Part shown: positions 47,516 to 59,125 of the stretch, in pieces
Layout: each line of letters begins with the position of its first letter
Numbering within the stretch: position 1 is the stretch's first letter
Assembly (NCBI RefSeq): GCF_019703515.2
Contig: NC_059372.1
Span: 23,546,931 to 23,610,930 of the forward strand
DNA length: 64,000 bases
Reading direction: 5' to 3'
Source: Myxocyprinus asiaticus
Taxonomy: Eukaryota > Chordata > Actinopteri > Cypriniformes > Catostomidae
The notes under the pieces: model-generated
What the model was told of the DNA's origin: nothing
What the model saw: only the letters and a program-made list of their open reading frames with translations
Databases searched by the model: none
Program-made: the position numbers and the translations under genes

Positions 47516-47948
47516 TGGATGCTAGCCGGCATATCCTGCCCCGGCGCGGCTCAAGATCCCGCACCCCATCTACTCATCGCCAAGGGCATCCCCCTGCGGT
47601 GACTGCACCAGCTCCGCCGCAGCCCGCCCCTTCGGCCTGGCCCCGGCGTGGAGCCCACCGCAGGAAGCAGACGCCACCCGTCACGCGGCCGCCCAGAACC
47701 CATGAAAGGCTTCAAAGCGCCCTTGAGACGGGCGACCCAGGGACAACAAAACCCGCTGCTCTGGAGCTGGTAAGCAGATCTTCATCTTTTTGTTACCTTT
47801 TGCATTTAATTGCGCTGCATGCCCAAGTGGCTGCAGTACTCAAAAGCTCAGCAAGAGTGGTTTCCTTGTTCCCTGGGTCACGTATCCGGTGTGTACGGTT
47901 CCTCGGCATAGACGCGCTGGCACACAGCTGGTCCCCTGGCATTCGCAA

Positions 47949-49070
47949 ATATGCGTTTTCCCCCAGTGAGCCTGCTTGCACAGACCCTGTGCAAGGTCAG
48001 GGAGGACGAGGAGAAGGTCGTCCTGGTTAGCACCCTACTGGCCCGCCCAGACGGGCCAGTAGGGTGCCTCACGGACCTCACGCTCCTCGCAACAGCTCCC
48101 CCCGGGCAAATTCCCCAGAGGAAGGACCTTCTTTCTCAGGGAAGGGGCACCATCCGGCACCCGCGCCCAGACCTCTGGAATCTCCGTGTCTGGCCCCTGG
48201 ACGGGACGTGGAAGACCTAAGCTGTCTCCCACCTGCGATGGTAGACACGTTCACTCAGGCTAGGGCTCCCTCTATGAGGCGCCTGTATGCCTTTTAAGTG
48301 GCGTCTGTTCGCTAAGTGGTGTTCTTCCCGTCGGGAAGACCCCCAGAGATGCGCAGTCAGATCAGTGCTTTCCTTCCTGCAAGAGAGGTTGGAAGGGAGG
48401 CTGTCCCCTTCCACCTTGAAGGTGTACGTTGCTGCCATATCAGCACACCATGATGCAGTCGACGGTAAGTCCTTAGGGAAGCATGATCTGATCATCAGGT
48501 GCGCTCACTTCCATCAAGAGGGTAGGTGACCTGCAAGTGTTCTCTGTCAGCGAAATGTGCCTGGAGTTCAGTCCGGGCTATTCTCACGTGATCCTGAGAC
48601 CCCGACCAGGCTATGTGCCCAAGGTTCCCACCACTCCTTTTAGGGACCAGGTGGTGAACCTGCAAGCGCTGCCCCAGGAGGAGGCAGACCCAGCCCTGTC
48701 GTTGCTGTGTCCGGTGCGCGCTTTATGCATCTATTTGGATCGCACGCAGAACTTTAGAGTCTCTGAGCAGCTCTTTGTCTGCTTTGGTGCACAGCGGAAA
48801 GGAAGCGCTGTCTCCAAGCAGAGGATCGCCCACTGGCTCATTGACGCCATAACTATGGCATATCTCGCCCAAAACATGTCGCCCCCGGTAGGGCTACGAG
48901 CCCATTCTACCCGTGGTGTAGCGGCTTCTTGGGCCCTGGCCAGAGGTGCCTCTCTAACAGACATTTGCAGAGCAGTGGGCTGGGCAACACCCAACACCTT
49001 TGCAAGGTTCTACAACCTCCGGGTGGAACCGGTTTCGTCCCAGGTAGTGGCACACAACACAAGCGGATAA
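47949..49070 (+). pseudogene. DIRS tyrosine recombinase, copy 1
   Basis: N-terminal core-binding part (RLYAFKWRLFAKW is in copy 2; here the equivalent lies near 48240-48500 in two frames). The catalytic part runs in frame 48537-49070. The first catalytic Arg lies in TSIKRVGDLQVFS (about 48508-48546). HxxR is intact as RAHSTRGVAASWAL, and the nucleophile Tyr is in FARFYNL. A deletion after HDLIIR and frame breaks upstream disable the gene, but all recognisable catalytic residues remain. Confidence 0.8.
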
Positions 49071-49823
49071 ACCCGGGATAGCCGGCCGGGTGTATCGCTT
49101 GCACATAGCGCCTTCCACCTCCTTTTGAGCTGAAGACATGCGCTGTTAATTCCCAGTAGTGTTCACAAAAGTTGTTCCCTGGTTGACTTCCTCCGAGCCC
49201 TGTGGCAATCGAGTTTTCGGAGAGACTCGCTGCCGGCCCAGTACACGCGCTAACTAAGAGCCCGGTTCTGGGGTAGGTGCTCCGCATGTGGCGGTTCCCT
49301 GTAAGGCTAACCCCATGCGATCTATATCTTCCGCTAATTCATTTCCCTGCTGGCAAACTGCATCTTCCTTGGGCAGAGCCCCTCTGCCCCTGTCTCCATG
49401 TTGTAGTAACTCCTTCCCCATTGGGCAGGATCTACCTTGAAGGCTCTCCACATGGTTGGAAAGACCATGTGATGTATTCTTCCACTTAAATATCCCCCCC
49501 TCTCTTGGGGCGAGGTGTGGTCTCCGCGGTGTCCTCCCCTTGGGAGGGACACCCCCCGACTAGACATGGCGGCCCAGTCAGATAATCCCCCTTCTTTTTT
49601 AGGGAGTGGAAAAAGAGAAGGGGAAAGAGGCCACGACTGGGTTAAGCCTGTCTCTATCTCTGGGTAGTCGACTTGTCCCCAAAAAGGGCCGTTCGACACT
49701 CATAACTGTGTTGGGGGAGGTTACGTGTCGACCTGGTGTGCTGGCTATGAGACACAGCAAGTCTGCCCACCACACACCGGCAGTTCACGTAACACAGTTC
49801 AGCCTTGTGGCGTTTTGTATAGG

Positions 49824-49878
49824 GACCCCTAGTGTCACTACATCGACACCAACGTCGAGTGAGTGACAGATAGGGAAC
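49824..49878 (+). repeat. DIRS copy 1 internal complementary region
   Basis: The inverse complement of 45794-45848 (ends tagggaac). In the accepted DIRS model this region templates joining of the ends of a circular intermediate. Confidence 0.85.
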
Positions 49879-49996
49879 GTCATGGTTACTGGTGTAACCT
49901 CCGTTCCCTGATGGAGGGAACGAGACGTTGGTCCCTCCTGCCACAACGCTGAACTACCCGCTGAAATGGCCGGACCTTATATCAGCTCCTCAGTGT

Positions 49997-50161
49997 AAAA
50001 TCTGAATGAGTGGTTGCATACCAGCTCCTTTTATACCCGTATGTTCGGGGGAGTGGCATGCAAATACCACTCGCCAATTTTCATTGGCCTTTTATCAAAG
50101 ACCAGAGGTGTCTCGGGCTCCCAAGAGTGACCCCTAGTGTCACTACATCGACACCAACGTC
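49997..50161 (+). repeat. DIRS copy 1, right inverted terminal repeat
   Basis: Complement of 45815-45980, with ATGCAAAT and CTTTTATA in the reverse sense. It is followed by tcgttccctccatcagggaa, a small palindrome at the terminus. Confidence 0.92.
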
Positions 50162-50205
50162 TCGTTCCCTCCATCAGGGAACGGAAGTTACACCAGTAAC
50201 CATGA

Positions 50206-50582
50206 TGTTTTTCTAGAAACGTGGACGGTCCACGTCTTTGTACATCATTTGTGCATGCACCTGAAATTTACTGTGCTGAAAGACTATAACAAAGTAGTCG
50301 TAGTGCGCATGCGACAAATGCGCCCATTTGGGTTCATAGTCGAAAGAGCATACTTTGAAAGTCTGAGCTCTCGACCATGCGTGAGACGGAAAAGCACACG
50401 GAAAAACTATTCATACTCTAGACATCTGTCATCTAAAAAGACATCTGTCGTGACTCTAACAACTTTTACCTCAGCAGAAAATTTACCATAAAAACTTTAT
50501 CTAGGACGACTAAAGTTTTTTTCTCCCAGAACTACATGCAGCAACACATACTGTATACATGGAATATTTGTTGCAATAAACC
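50206..50582. other. Gap between DIRS copy 1 and hAT element
   Basis: gcacacggaaaaactattca (50396-50415) is a near-complement of actttggttttccgtgta (45740-45757) on the other side of DIRS copy 1. The DIRS may have inserted into a small inverted-repeat element. Weak evidence. Confidence 0.35.
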
Positions 50583-50633
50583 TAGGGATGCACCGATGTA
50601 TCAGTTGCTGATATTTATCAGCCAGTTATTGAC

Positions 50634-51076
50634 CCGCTTGTTTTATTTATTTTTTGGGATTTTCTCCCCTTTTTCTCCCAAATGTGGCATGCCCAATTCC
50701 CAATGCGCTCTAGGTCCTCGTGGTGGCGTAGTGACTCGCCTCAATCCGGGTGGCGGAGGACGAATCTCAGTTGCCTCTGCGTTAATCCTCACATCTTATC
50801 ACATGGCTTGTTGAGCATGTTACCGTGGAGACATAGCGCGTGTGGAGACTTCATGCTATTCTACGGCATCCACGCAAAACTCACCAATGAGAGCGAGAAC
50901 CACACATTATAGCGACCACGAGGAGGTTAACCCAACGTGACTCTACCCACCCTAGCAACCGGGCCAATTGGTTGCTTAGGAAGCCTGACTGGAGTCACAC
51001 AGCACGCCCTGGATTCGAACTTGCGACTCCAGGTGTGGTAATCAGCGTATTTACTTGCTGAGCTTCCCAGGCCCCC
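50634..51076 (-). mobile_element. tRNA-derived SINE, copy 2
   Basis: Same family and orientation as 15252-15695. It has head gggggcctgggaagctcagc at 51076, an intact-looking B box (tcgcaagttcgaatccaggg) and a pyrimidine-rich tail at 50634. Flanks ccagttattgacc and taattactgacc form an imperfect duplication. Confidence 0.82.
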
Positions 51077-51407
51077 TAATTACTGACCAGATTAAAACCA
51101 TCGGCATATTGGTTATAAGCATGAAAACACAGATATGAAAAAATTATGATTGATTTATAATTCATTAGTAACACACTTTGTAAAAACTCACAATTCAGAA
51201 ATAATGATAGCCACAATATGGAGGGTTGGCACTCCTAAGAACATGATGTAATTTCTCATTCTCATGTTAATGCGGAAAACCCGCAATAAACGGATGTGAC
51301 AGTTGTAAAAATGTCACTTACCTATAGGCTACATGATGAGGGAAACCATCCAAAATGCTTTGAAACCAGCAGACTTTGACTTCTTAGATATCGGTATGAT
51401 ATCCATT

Positions 51408-52072
51408 AATTCTATAATTCAGTAACTGTCTGGTTTGGTTCAGCTACGAAATCAGACATCAGAAGACTACAAAGGACAGTTCGGACTGCTGAGAGGATTA
51501 CTGGTTGCCCCCTGCCCCCCCTTCTAGAACTATACATTTCCAGAGTGAGGAAAAAGGCTGGAAAAATCACTCTGGACCCCACTCACCCTGCCCACTACCT
51601 TTTTGAACTGTTGCCTTCTGGCCGACGCTTCAGAGCTCTGAGCACCAGAACCGTCAGGCACAGGAACAGTTTTTTCCCTCAGGCTATCCATCTCATGAAC
51701 AGTTAAATTGCCCCATTGAGCAAAAACTATGTGCAATACACAGTTTAGTCTTTTTTATATTTATCAAACACATCCAACCTCTTCTGCCATTTCATTCCTC
51801 TGAGAAAAAAAAACAAAAACATTTGCACTGTACATAACAGATTTGTATTTGCACTGTACATAACAGATTGTATTAGATTTGCACTACCCATGTGTATGTG
51901 TGTATGTATGTATGTGTGTGTCTGTACGTATGTGTATAATTCGTTTTTATTTTTTATTATTATCTATGTCTTGCTGTTGTTTATGTATTGTTGTACACTG
52001 GAAGCTCCTGTCACCAAGACAAAGTCCTTGTATTTGTAAGCATACTTGGCAATAAAGCTGATTCTGATTCTG
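51408..52072 (+). mobile_element. L2/Rex1-type LINE, 3' end
   Basis: An open frame from about 51421 to stop taa at 51704-51706 reads VTVWFGSATKSDIRRLQRTV, then SRVRKKAGKITLDPTHPAHY and FPQAIHLMNS. This is the conserved C-terminal region of CR1/L2/Rex1-type ORF2. It is followed by a 3' UTR with TG-rich repeats and a terminus gctgattctgattctga, typical of this LINE group. The element is 5' truncated, as usual after target-primed integration. Confidence 0.8.
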
Positions 52073-52107
52073 AAACATTTTCATATCGGTGCATCCCTAA
52101 TTAAACC

Positions 52108-52673
52108 ACCATAATGATGTATTAGGAACTCTGTGCAGTATCACCGAGAGACAAGAGACTAGCTTGTGCATAATACTGCAAGTGATACAATGGCCTGCAC
52201 TATTTTTTACTATTATACAAGGAAAAACAGCAAAATAATCTCATTGTCATAAAGACAAAAATATATATTTTTTATAAAAAATAAAAAAGCAAAATACAGT
52301 TTTATGGCCAGTACGATATATTTCTGGCTGGACAATTCTCAAAATTCACACACCATTGGCAAGTGAGTACATTTTGGAAACTGATTGTCTGAATATGAAC
52401 TCGTGAGTGAGTGAGTGAGTGAAAGAGAGGGGTATGTGTGGTTCTCTTTTGGAGCAGGCAGTACACGGGGCAGTAACTCAAGCCAGCACATGGGGAAAGA
52501 CTCTTGGGGTAGAGAGGGGTGGAGGAAGAGAGGTGGAAGGGGGGATATTTTACCCTCCTCATTGAAACCTGAGCCTCACCCCAGGCAGGCGAACAGGAGC
52601 AGTGCGGCCCAGCGCAGGGGATCAGGGGGTAGTGTGTTCTGCCAAACGACAGATGATCCACTCGAGAGGCTTC

Positions 52674-52714
<41 letters not shown>

Positions 52715-54453
52715 CAAGTGTATGATGTTTTGAGGCACTGTATGTACAGTTGTGTTGTATGTGCGTTCATTTAAGCTAGCTTATATAATGTATGCAAGTG
52801 TTGTACACATGCCTGTTTACGTTTTGACATCAACAGCAGAGATTTGCTGTCTGATTTTTGGAATAAGCTGATTTTTGGTAGTTATTAGCGTATTGGTGTT
52901 CATGTAAGCACACTCAATATTTCTGTAAAAAAACAGAAAAAAGACAGTAAGCAAAGGTATACATATTCAAAATGAAGAATTACAAGAGAGTGCTTTGGTG
53001 GAGGGATTTTCAGTGAAATTCTGTTCAGCACACAAAGCTAATGTACGACTTCGGAAGATTTGGAATTTAGCACATAAGTCATATGGAGCTATACCTTTAT
53101 GGTGCTTTTGTGGTGATTTTTTTACAATTATTATTGTAGCTTGACAGCCTCAGTCCTCATTATATCACTGCATGTAAAAGAGTGACCAAGACATTCTGTT
53201 GTAGAAACTGTCCCTAGAAGTGAGCTAAGTCTGACAAAACCTCGCTTTGGGGACATTCTGGGACGTCCTGAATTTAAAAAAATATATATAAATAAAGCAT
53301 ATTCTGTTTTTAATTCTAAATGCAAAAAGTTTTCTTTTAAGGGTAGGATCAGGGTTAGTCGGTAGTCAATATAATTAGCTTTATATAAAAACAATAGAAG
53401 TCAGTGGCATTTTCTGTGGTATGTAAGATTATAGTAAGTCCATGGTTGGTATGATTTACCCCTAAAAGGTGCATTCACTGCTACAGGAGACATGAAGGTA
53501 TCTGCAGTGTAAAGCTGCTTGTCTTGCTGCCTGTATCACTGAACAGTTTGTGTTAAGTCCAGCTTTTGCATTTTTGTTTTGTCTTGCTTTAGTCATTAAA
53601 GGTAATACCTGCCCTGAGATCTGTGCTGACCTCCAGCTGTGCGTACAGTATATGTGTGCAAGTATTTGCACTTTTGTGTGCAATTTATGTGGTTGTGTGT
53701 GTGTGTGTGTGTTTGTGCATGTTTGGGAGGTAAGACCTTAGACAGCAGCAGCTGCTGAGCTCTCAAACAACACACACATGCACACAAAGCCACACACGTT
53801 ATACACATTGTTATGTTGTTTGGGTGTGGTGTGGTGGTGGATCACAGACACGCAGACATAAGGCATTAGATCAGCGGTGTTCCAAAGCCATGCTAATCCA
53901 CAGCGGGCGACCGACACAAGCCAACTGTAATTTACAGGGTTAAAACACACATAACACTGATTTATCATTCTCAGTGCAGAAGTTGTGCTGTTTGTGCTAC
54001 ATAGTGATGAGAAGGTAAAGCTTCAAAATAAAACACTGTCCAAACAACAGAGAGCTCAGATGCCTAATCGCTGGGTGTGGATGTGTTGTGACATACAGTA
54101 TACTATACATATAAAACATACTTGATATAGTACTGTAATATTTTTTTTATCATATTGTTGAACTGAACAACAAAATAATATATTGATGTGTTACCATTTC
54201 TAATGTAAAATTTAATGTCAAAATTTTTCCAGATGTAGCTCAAACAAGCGTTAAGAGAAAGACCTCACTATGATGAAATTGAATATAATGTTGATAACAT
54301 TTATTTCAAAACCGAAATCACACATTTAGTTTATTTGAGAAAATGTGTACAATTAACAAATTAAATGATTTTGCAAATTCAAATTTGAATGCATGTTCAA
54401 TATATGTTGTACTAAGTTAGACAACAATAACACTTGGTCACATAACAACCAAG
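52108..54453. other. Non-coding stretch between hAT and DIRS copy 2
   Basis: No gene recognised. Contains a gtga repeat (about 52402-52422), a TG array (52676-52712) and a smaller one near 53695-53712. At 52990-53200 there is sequence similar to that at 60895-61060 (gaatttagcacataagtcat type), suggesting a decayed dispersed repeat. Confidence 0.4.
52676..52712. repeat. (TG)n microsatellite
   Basis: An uninterrupted TG array. Confidence 0.93.
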
Positions 54454-54501
54454 AACGTCATGGTTACTGTTGTAACCTCCGTTCCCTGATGGAGGGAACG
54501 A

Positions 54502-54666
54502 GATGTTGGTGTCGATGTAGTGACACTAGGGGTCACACTTGGGAGCCCGAGACACCTCTGGTCTTTGATAAAAGGCCAATGAAAACTGGCGAGTGGTATT
54601 TGCATGCCACTCCCCCGAACATACGGGTATAAAAGGAGCTGGTATACAACCACTCATTCAGTTTTT
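54502..54666 (-). repeat. DIRS copy 2, 3' inverted terminal repeat
   Basis: Matches the copy 1 terminal repeats, including ATTTGCAT near 54599-54606 and TATAAAAG near 54629-54636 in the + sense. Confidence 0.9.
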
Positions 54667-54784
54667 ATGCTGAGGAGCCGATATAAGGTCCAGCCATTTC
54701 AGCAGGTAGTTCAGCGTTGTGGCAGGGGGGACCAACATCTCATTCCCTCCATCAGGGAACGGAGGTTACACCAGTAACCATGAC

Positions 54785-54839
54785 GTTCCCTATCTGTCAC
54801 TCACTCGACGTTGGTGTCGATGTAGTGACACTAGGGGTC
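54785..54839 (-). repeat. DIRS copy 2 internal complementary region
   Basis: gttccctatctgtcactcac at 54785 is the inverse complement of the element's right extremity at 60757 and continues to aggggtc. Confidence 0.85.
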
Positions 54840-55588
54840 CCTATACAAAACGCCACAAGGCTGAACTGTGTTACGTGAACTGGCGGTGTGTTGTGGGCAG
54901 ACTTGCTGTGTGCCTCATAGCCAGCGCACCAGGTCGACACGTAACCTCCCCCAACACAGTTATGAGTGTCGAAAGGCCCTTTTTGGGGACAAGTCGACTA
55001 CCCAGAGATAGAGACAGGCTTAACGCAGTCGTGGTCTCTTTCCCCTTCTCTTTTTCCACTCCCTAAAAAAGAAGGGGGATTATCTGACTGGGCCGCCAGG
55101 TCTAGTCGGGGGGTGTCCCTCCCAAGGGGAGGACACCACGGAGACCACACCTCGCCCCAAGAGAGGGGGGGATATTTAAGTGGAAGAATACATCACATGG
55201 TCTTTCCAACCATGTGGAGAGCCTTCAAGGTAGATCCTGCCCAATGGGGGAGGAGTTACTACAACATGGAGACTGAGGGGCTCTGCCCAAGGAAGACGCA
55301 GTTTGCCAGTAGGGAAATGAACTAGCGGAAGATATAGATCGCATGGGGTTAGCCTTACAGGGAACCGCCACATGTGGAGCACCTACCCCAGAACCGGGCT
55401 CTTAGTTAGCACGTGTACTGGGCCGGCAGCGAGTCTCTCCGAAAACTCGACTGCCACAGGGCTCGGAGGAAGTCAACCAGGGAACAACTTTTGTGAACAC
55501 TACTGGGAATTAACAGCGCACGTCTTCAGCTCAAAAGGAGGTGGAAGGCGCTATGTGCAAGCGATACACCCGGCCGGCTATCCCGGGC

Positions 55589-56827
55589 TTATCCGCTTGT
55601 GTTGCGTGCCACTACCTGGGACGAAACCGGTTCCACCCGGAGGTTGTAGAACCTTGCAAAGGTGTTGGGTATTGCCCAGCCTGCTGCTCTGCAAATGTCT
55701 GTTAGAGAGGCATCTCTGGCCAGGGCCCAAGAAGCCACTACACCATGGGTAGAATGGGCTCGTAGCCCTACCGGGGGCGGCATGTTTTGGGCGAGACATG
55801 CCATAGTTATGGCGTCAGTGAGCCAGTGGGCGATCCTCTGCTTGGAGACAGCACTTCCTTTCCGCTGTGCACCAAAGCAGACAAAGAGCTGCTCAGAGAT
55901 TCTAAAGCTCTGCGTGCGATCCAAATAGATGCGTAAAGCGCGCACCGGTCTGCCTCCTCCTGGGGCAGCGCTTGCAGGTTCACCACCTGGTCCCTAAAAG
56001 GAGTGGTGGGAACCTTCGGCACATAGCCTGGTCGGGGGTCTCAGGATCACGTGAGAATAGCCTGGACCGAACTCCAGGCACGTTTCGCTGACAGAGAACG
56101 CTTGCAGGTCACCTACCCTCTTGATGGAAGTGAGCGCAGTCAGGAGGGCAGTCTTCAAGGAGAGTGCCTTAAGCCCGGCTGACTGCAAAGCTCAAAGGGG
56201 GCTCTCTGTAGACCCTGAAAAACTACAGAGGTCCGATGAGGGAACAAGGCGCGGCCTGGAGGGATTCAGCCTCCTGGCGCCTCTTGGGAACCTGATGATC
56301 AGATCATGCTTCCCTAAGGACTTACCGTCGACTGCATCGTGGTGTGCTGCTATGGCAGCAACGTACACCTTCAAGATGGAAGGGGACAGCCTCCCTTCCA
56401 ACCTCTCTTGCAGGAAGGAAAGCACTGATCTGACTGCGCACCTCTGGGGGTCTTCCTGACGGGAAGAACACCACTTAGCGAACAGACGCCACTTAAAGGC
56501 ATACAGGCGCCTCGTAGAGGGAGCCCTAGCCTGAGTGAACGTGTCTACCACCCCAGGTGGGAGACAGCTTAGGTCTTCTGCGTCCCGTCCAGGGGCCAGA
56601 CATGGAGATTCCAGAGGTCTGGGCGCGGGTGCCGGATGGTGCCCCTTCCCTGAGAAAGAAGGTCCTTCCTCAGGGGAATTTGCCCGGGGGGAGCTGTCAC
56701 GAGGAGCGTGAGGTCCGAGCACCACGTCTGGGCGGGCCAGTAGGGTGCTTACCAGGACGACCTTCTCCTCGTCCTCTCTGACCTTGCACAGGGTCTGTGC
56801 GAGCAGGCTCACTGGGGGAAAACGCAT
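55589..56827 (-). pseudogene. DIRS tyrosine recombinase, copy 2
   Basis: N-terminal part in frame 56827-56192 (RRLYAFKWRLFAKWCSS, then SILKVYVAAIAAHHDAVDGK). The middle part at 56188-55994 contains TSIKRVGDLQAFS with the first catalytic Arg. The catalytic end is at 55945-55589. The HxxR motif reads AHSTHGVVASWAL, so the second catalytic Arg is His (cgt to cat, a CpG transition). Tyr in FARFYNL is kept. With two frame breaks and the Arg loss the enzyme is inactive. Confidence 0.82.
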
Positions 56828-57090
56828 ATTTGCGAATGCCAGGGGACCAGCTGTGTGCCAGCGCGTCTATGCCGAGGAAGGCCTCGGTGAGGGCGTACCA
56901 GAGCGAGCAGTGGGAGGATTCTTGGGAGGCGAACAGGTGCACCTGTGCCTGACCGAATCGACTCCAAATCAGCTGGACCATCTGAAGGTGGAGTCTCCAC
57001 TCTCCCTTGAGGGTAACCTGTTGTTACGGCGCGTCCGCCGAAGTGTTGAGGTTGCCCGGGATGTGAGTGGCTTGCAGCGACTTGGTGCTG

Positions 57091-58480
57091 CTAATTCCGT
57101 TGGAGGAGACGGCAGGCGAGTTGTGACATACAGCGGGAGCGCAGACTGCCTTGGCGGTTGACATATGCTACCGCTGCTGTGCTGTCTGTCCGAACTAGCA
57201 CGTGCTTGCCCTGGATCAATGGCCGGAACCTCCGCAGGGCAAGCAGAATTGCCAGTAACTTGAGGCAGTTGATGTGCCAACGCAGCCGCGGACCCTCTAG
57301 AGGCTGGCGGCTGCGTGCCCGTTGCCAACAGCGCCCCAGCCCGTTTTGGAGGCGTCTGTCGTGACCACGACGCGCCTGGAGACCAGTTCTAGGGGAGCAC
57401 CTGCTCGTAGAAACGAGAGGTCGGTCCAAGGGCTGAAAAGACGGTGACAGACCGACGTAATGGCCACGCGGTGTGTCCCGTGGCGCCATGCCTGTCTCGG
57501 GACTCGAGCCTGGAGCCAGTGCTGAAGCGGCCTCATATGCATCAACCCGAGTGGCCACCGCCGAGGATGCCATATGCCCCAGGAGCCTCTGAAAAAGTTT
57601 CAGTGGAACCGCTGTTTTCTGTTTGAACACCTTCAAACAGGCCAGCACCGACTGGGCACGCTCGTTCGTAAGGTGAGCCGTCAAGGAGACTGAGTCCAAC
57701 TCCAAACCAAGAAAAGAGATGCTCTGAACCGGGAGGAGCTTGCTCTTTTCCCAGCTGACCCGAAGCCCTAGTCGGCTGAGGTGTGAGAGCACCAGGTCCC
57801 TGTGTGCGCATAACACGTCTCGAGAGTGAGCTAAGATTAGCCAGTCGTCGAGATAGTTGAGAATGCGAATGCCCACCTCCCTTAACGGGGCAAGGGCAGC
57901 CTCTGCGATCTTCGTAAAGACGTGAGGAGACAGGGACAGGCTGAAAGGGAGGACTTTGTACTGATACGCCTGACCCTCGAACGCGAACCGCAGGAAGGGT
58001 CTGTGTCGAGGAAGGATCGAGACATGAAAGTACGCATCCTTCGGGTCTACCGCCGCGAACCAATCTTGATGCTGGACGCTCGTTAGAATGCGTCTTTGCG
58101 TCAGCATCTTGAACGGGAGTCTGTGTAAGGCCCGGTTCTGTCCTCGCAGGTCCAAGATTGGCCGCAACCCACCGCCTTTTTTCGGTACAATGAAGTAGGG
58201 GCTGTAAAACCCTTTCTTCATCTCGGCTGGAGGGACAGGTTCTATCGCGTCCTTCCGTAGGAGGGTAGCGATCTCCGTGCAAGGTAGCAGCATTTCCGTC
58301 TTTCACCAAGGTGAAGTGGACACCGCTGGACCTGGGCGGATGCCCAGCGAAGTGAATCGCGCAGCCGAGTCGGACGGTCCAGACCAGCCCTCGTGACGGA
58401 CTGGAAAGCGCAAGCCATGCGTCCAAGTTCCGTGCAAGGGGGACCAAAGGGACAATGTCATCGGATGTACCGGCAGGTGG
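57091..58480 (-). pseudogene. DIRS reverse transcriptase and RNase H, copy 2
   Basis: The 400-codon frame 58293-57091 reads GFYSPYFIVPKKGGGLRPIL, AVDPKDAYFHVSILPRHR and the active site LNYLDDWLILAHS. It then has an RNase H region with LVRTDSTAAVAYVNRQG near its end. The N-terminal RT part (IVPLVPLARNLDAWLAL) is in another frame near 58480-58290, so one frameshift separates them. RNase H continues in a different frame at 56981-56870 (VQLIWSRFGQAQVHLFASQE). YLDD and the KKGGGLRPILDLR block identify the DIRS group rather than gypsy. Confidence 0.85.
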
Positions 58481-59125
58481 GGCCTCGCGGCGGGGCGGAG
58501 ATCGAGGTGCCACACCACATCGTGGCCATGCTGAGTCCGAGGACATCGAAGCACTTACCTGGCTCCCTGTGACCACCCCCAGAACAGCCTGGGACGGGGG
58601 AGGAAGAGGCCTGTCCTCGTGACCCGTGGAGACTGTCACATCGGGGGCGGATTTGTGCCACAGCTGGGCGCTCAGGGCGGGAGACCGCCGCTGGAGCGCC
58701 AACCTGCCAAATGGAGTGGTGGACGGTGGTCGTGATGCCAGCCATACACACCGGATATGTGACCCAGGGAACAAGGAAACCACTCTTGCTGAGCTCTTGA
58801 GTACTGCAGCCACTTGGGCATGCAGCGCAATTAAATGCAAAAGGTAACAAAAAGATGAAGATCTGCTTACCAGCTCCAGAGCAGCGGGTTTCGTTGTCCC
58901 TGGGTCGCCCGTCTCAAGGGCACTTTGAAGCCTTTCACGGGTTCTGGGCGGCCGCGAGACGGGTGGCGTCTGCTTCCTGCGGTGGGCTCCATGCCGGGGC
59001 CAGGCCGAAGGGGCGGGCTGCGGCAGAGCCGGTGCAGTCACCGCAGGAGGATGCCCTCGGCGATGAGTAGATGGGGTGCGGGATCTTGAGCCGCGTCGGG
59101 GCAGGATAAGCCGGCTAGCATCCAT

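Larger units (their letters stand above)
45794..50205 (+). mobile_element. DIRS-type retrotransposon, copy 1 (RT-deleted)
   Basis: A tyrosine-recombinase retrotransposon on the + strand. It has inverted terminal repeats (45815-45980 and 49997-50161), an internal complementary region (49824-49878) matching the left extremity, a Gag region and a recombinase. About 1.87 kb present in copy 2 (roughly 56876-58747), holding RT and RNase H, is absent at the junction near 47896. A smaller deletion occurs inside the recombinase gene. No target-site duplication is expected for DIRS elements and none was seen. The sequence is clearly more GC-rich than the host flanks. Confidence 0.9.
50583..52099. mobile_element. 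hAT-type element hosting a SINE and a LINE
   Basis: Starts tagggatgcaccgatgtatc and ends with the complement atatcggtgcatcccta. Flanks aataaacc (50575-50582) and attaaacc (52100-52107) match at 7 of 8 bases. A SINE (50634-51076) and a LINE 3' end (about 51408-52072) are inserted into it. Confidence 0.85.

Noticed and set aside
57542..59125. 527-codon frame on the - strand in DIRS copy 2 taken as one protein
   Set aside because: Only its first part (linker) and a short RT N-terminal stretch look real. The rest is a shadow of the RT frame at 58293-57091.
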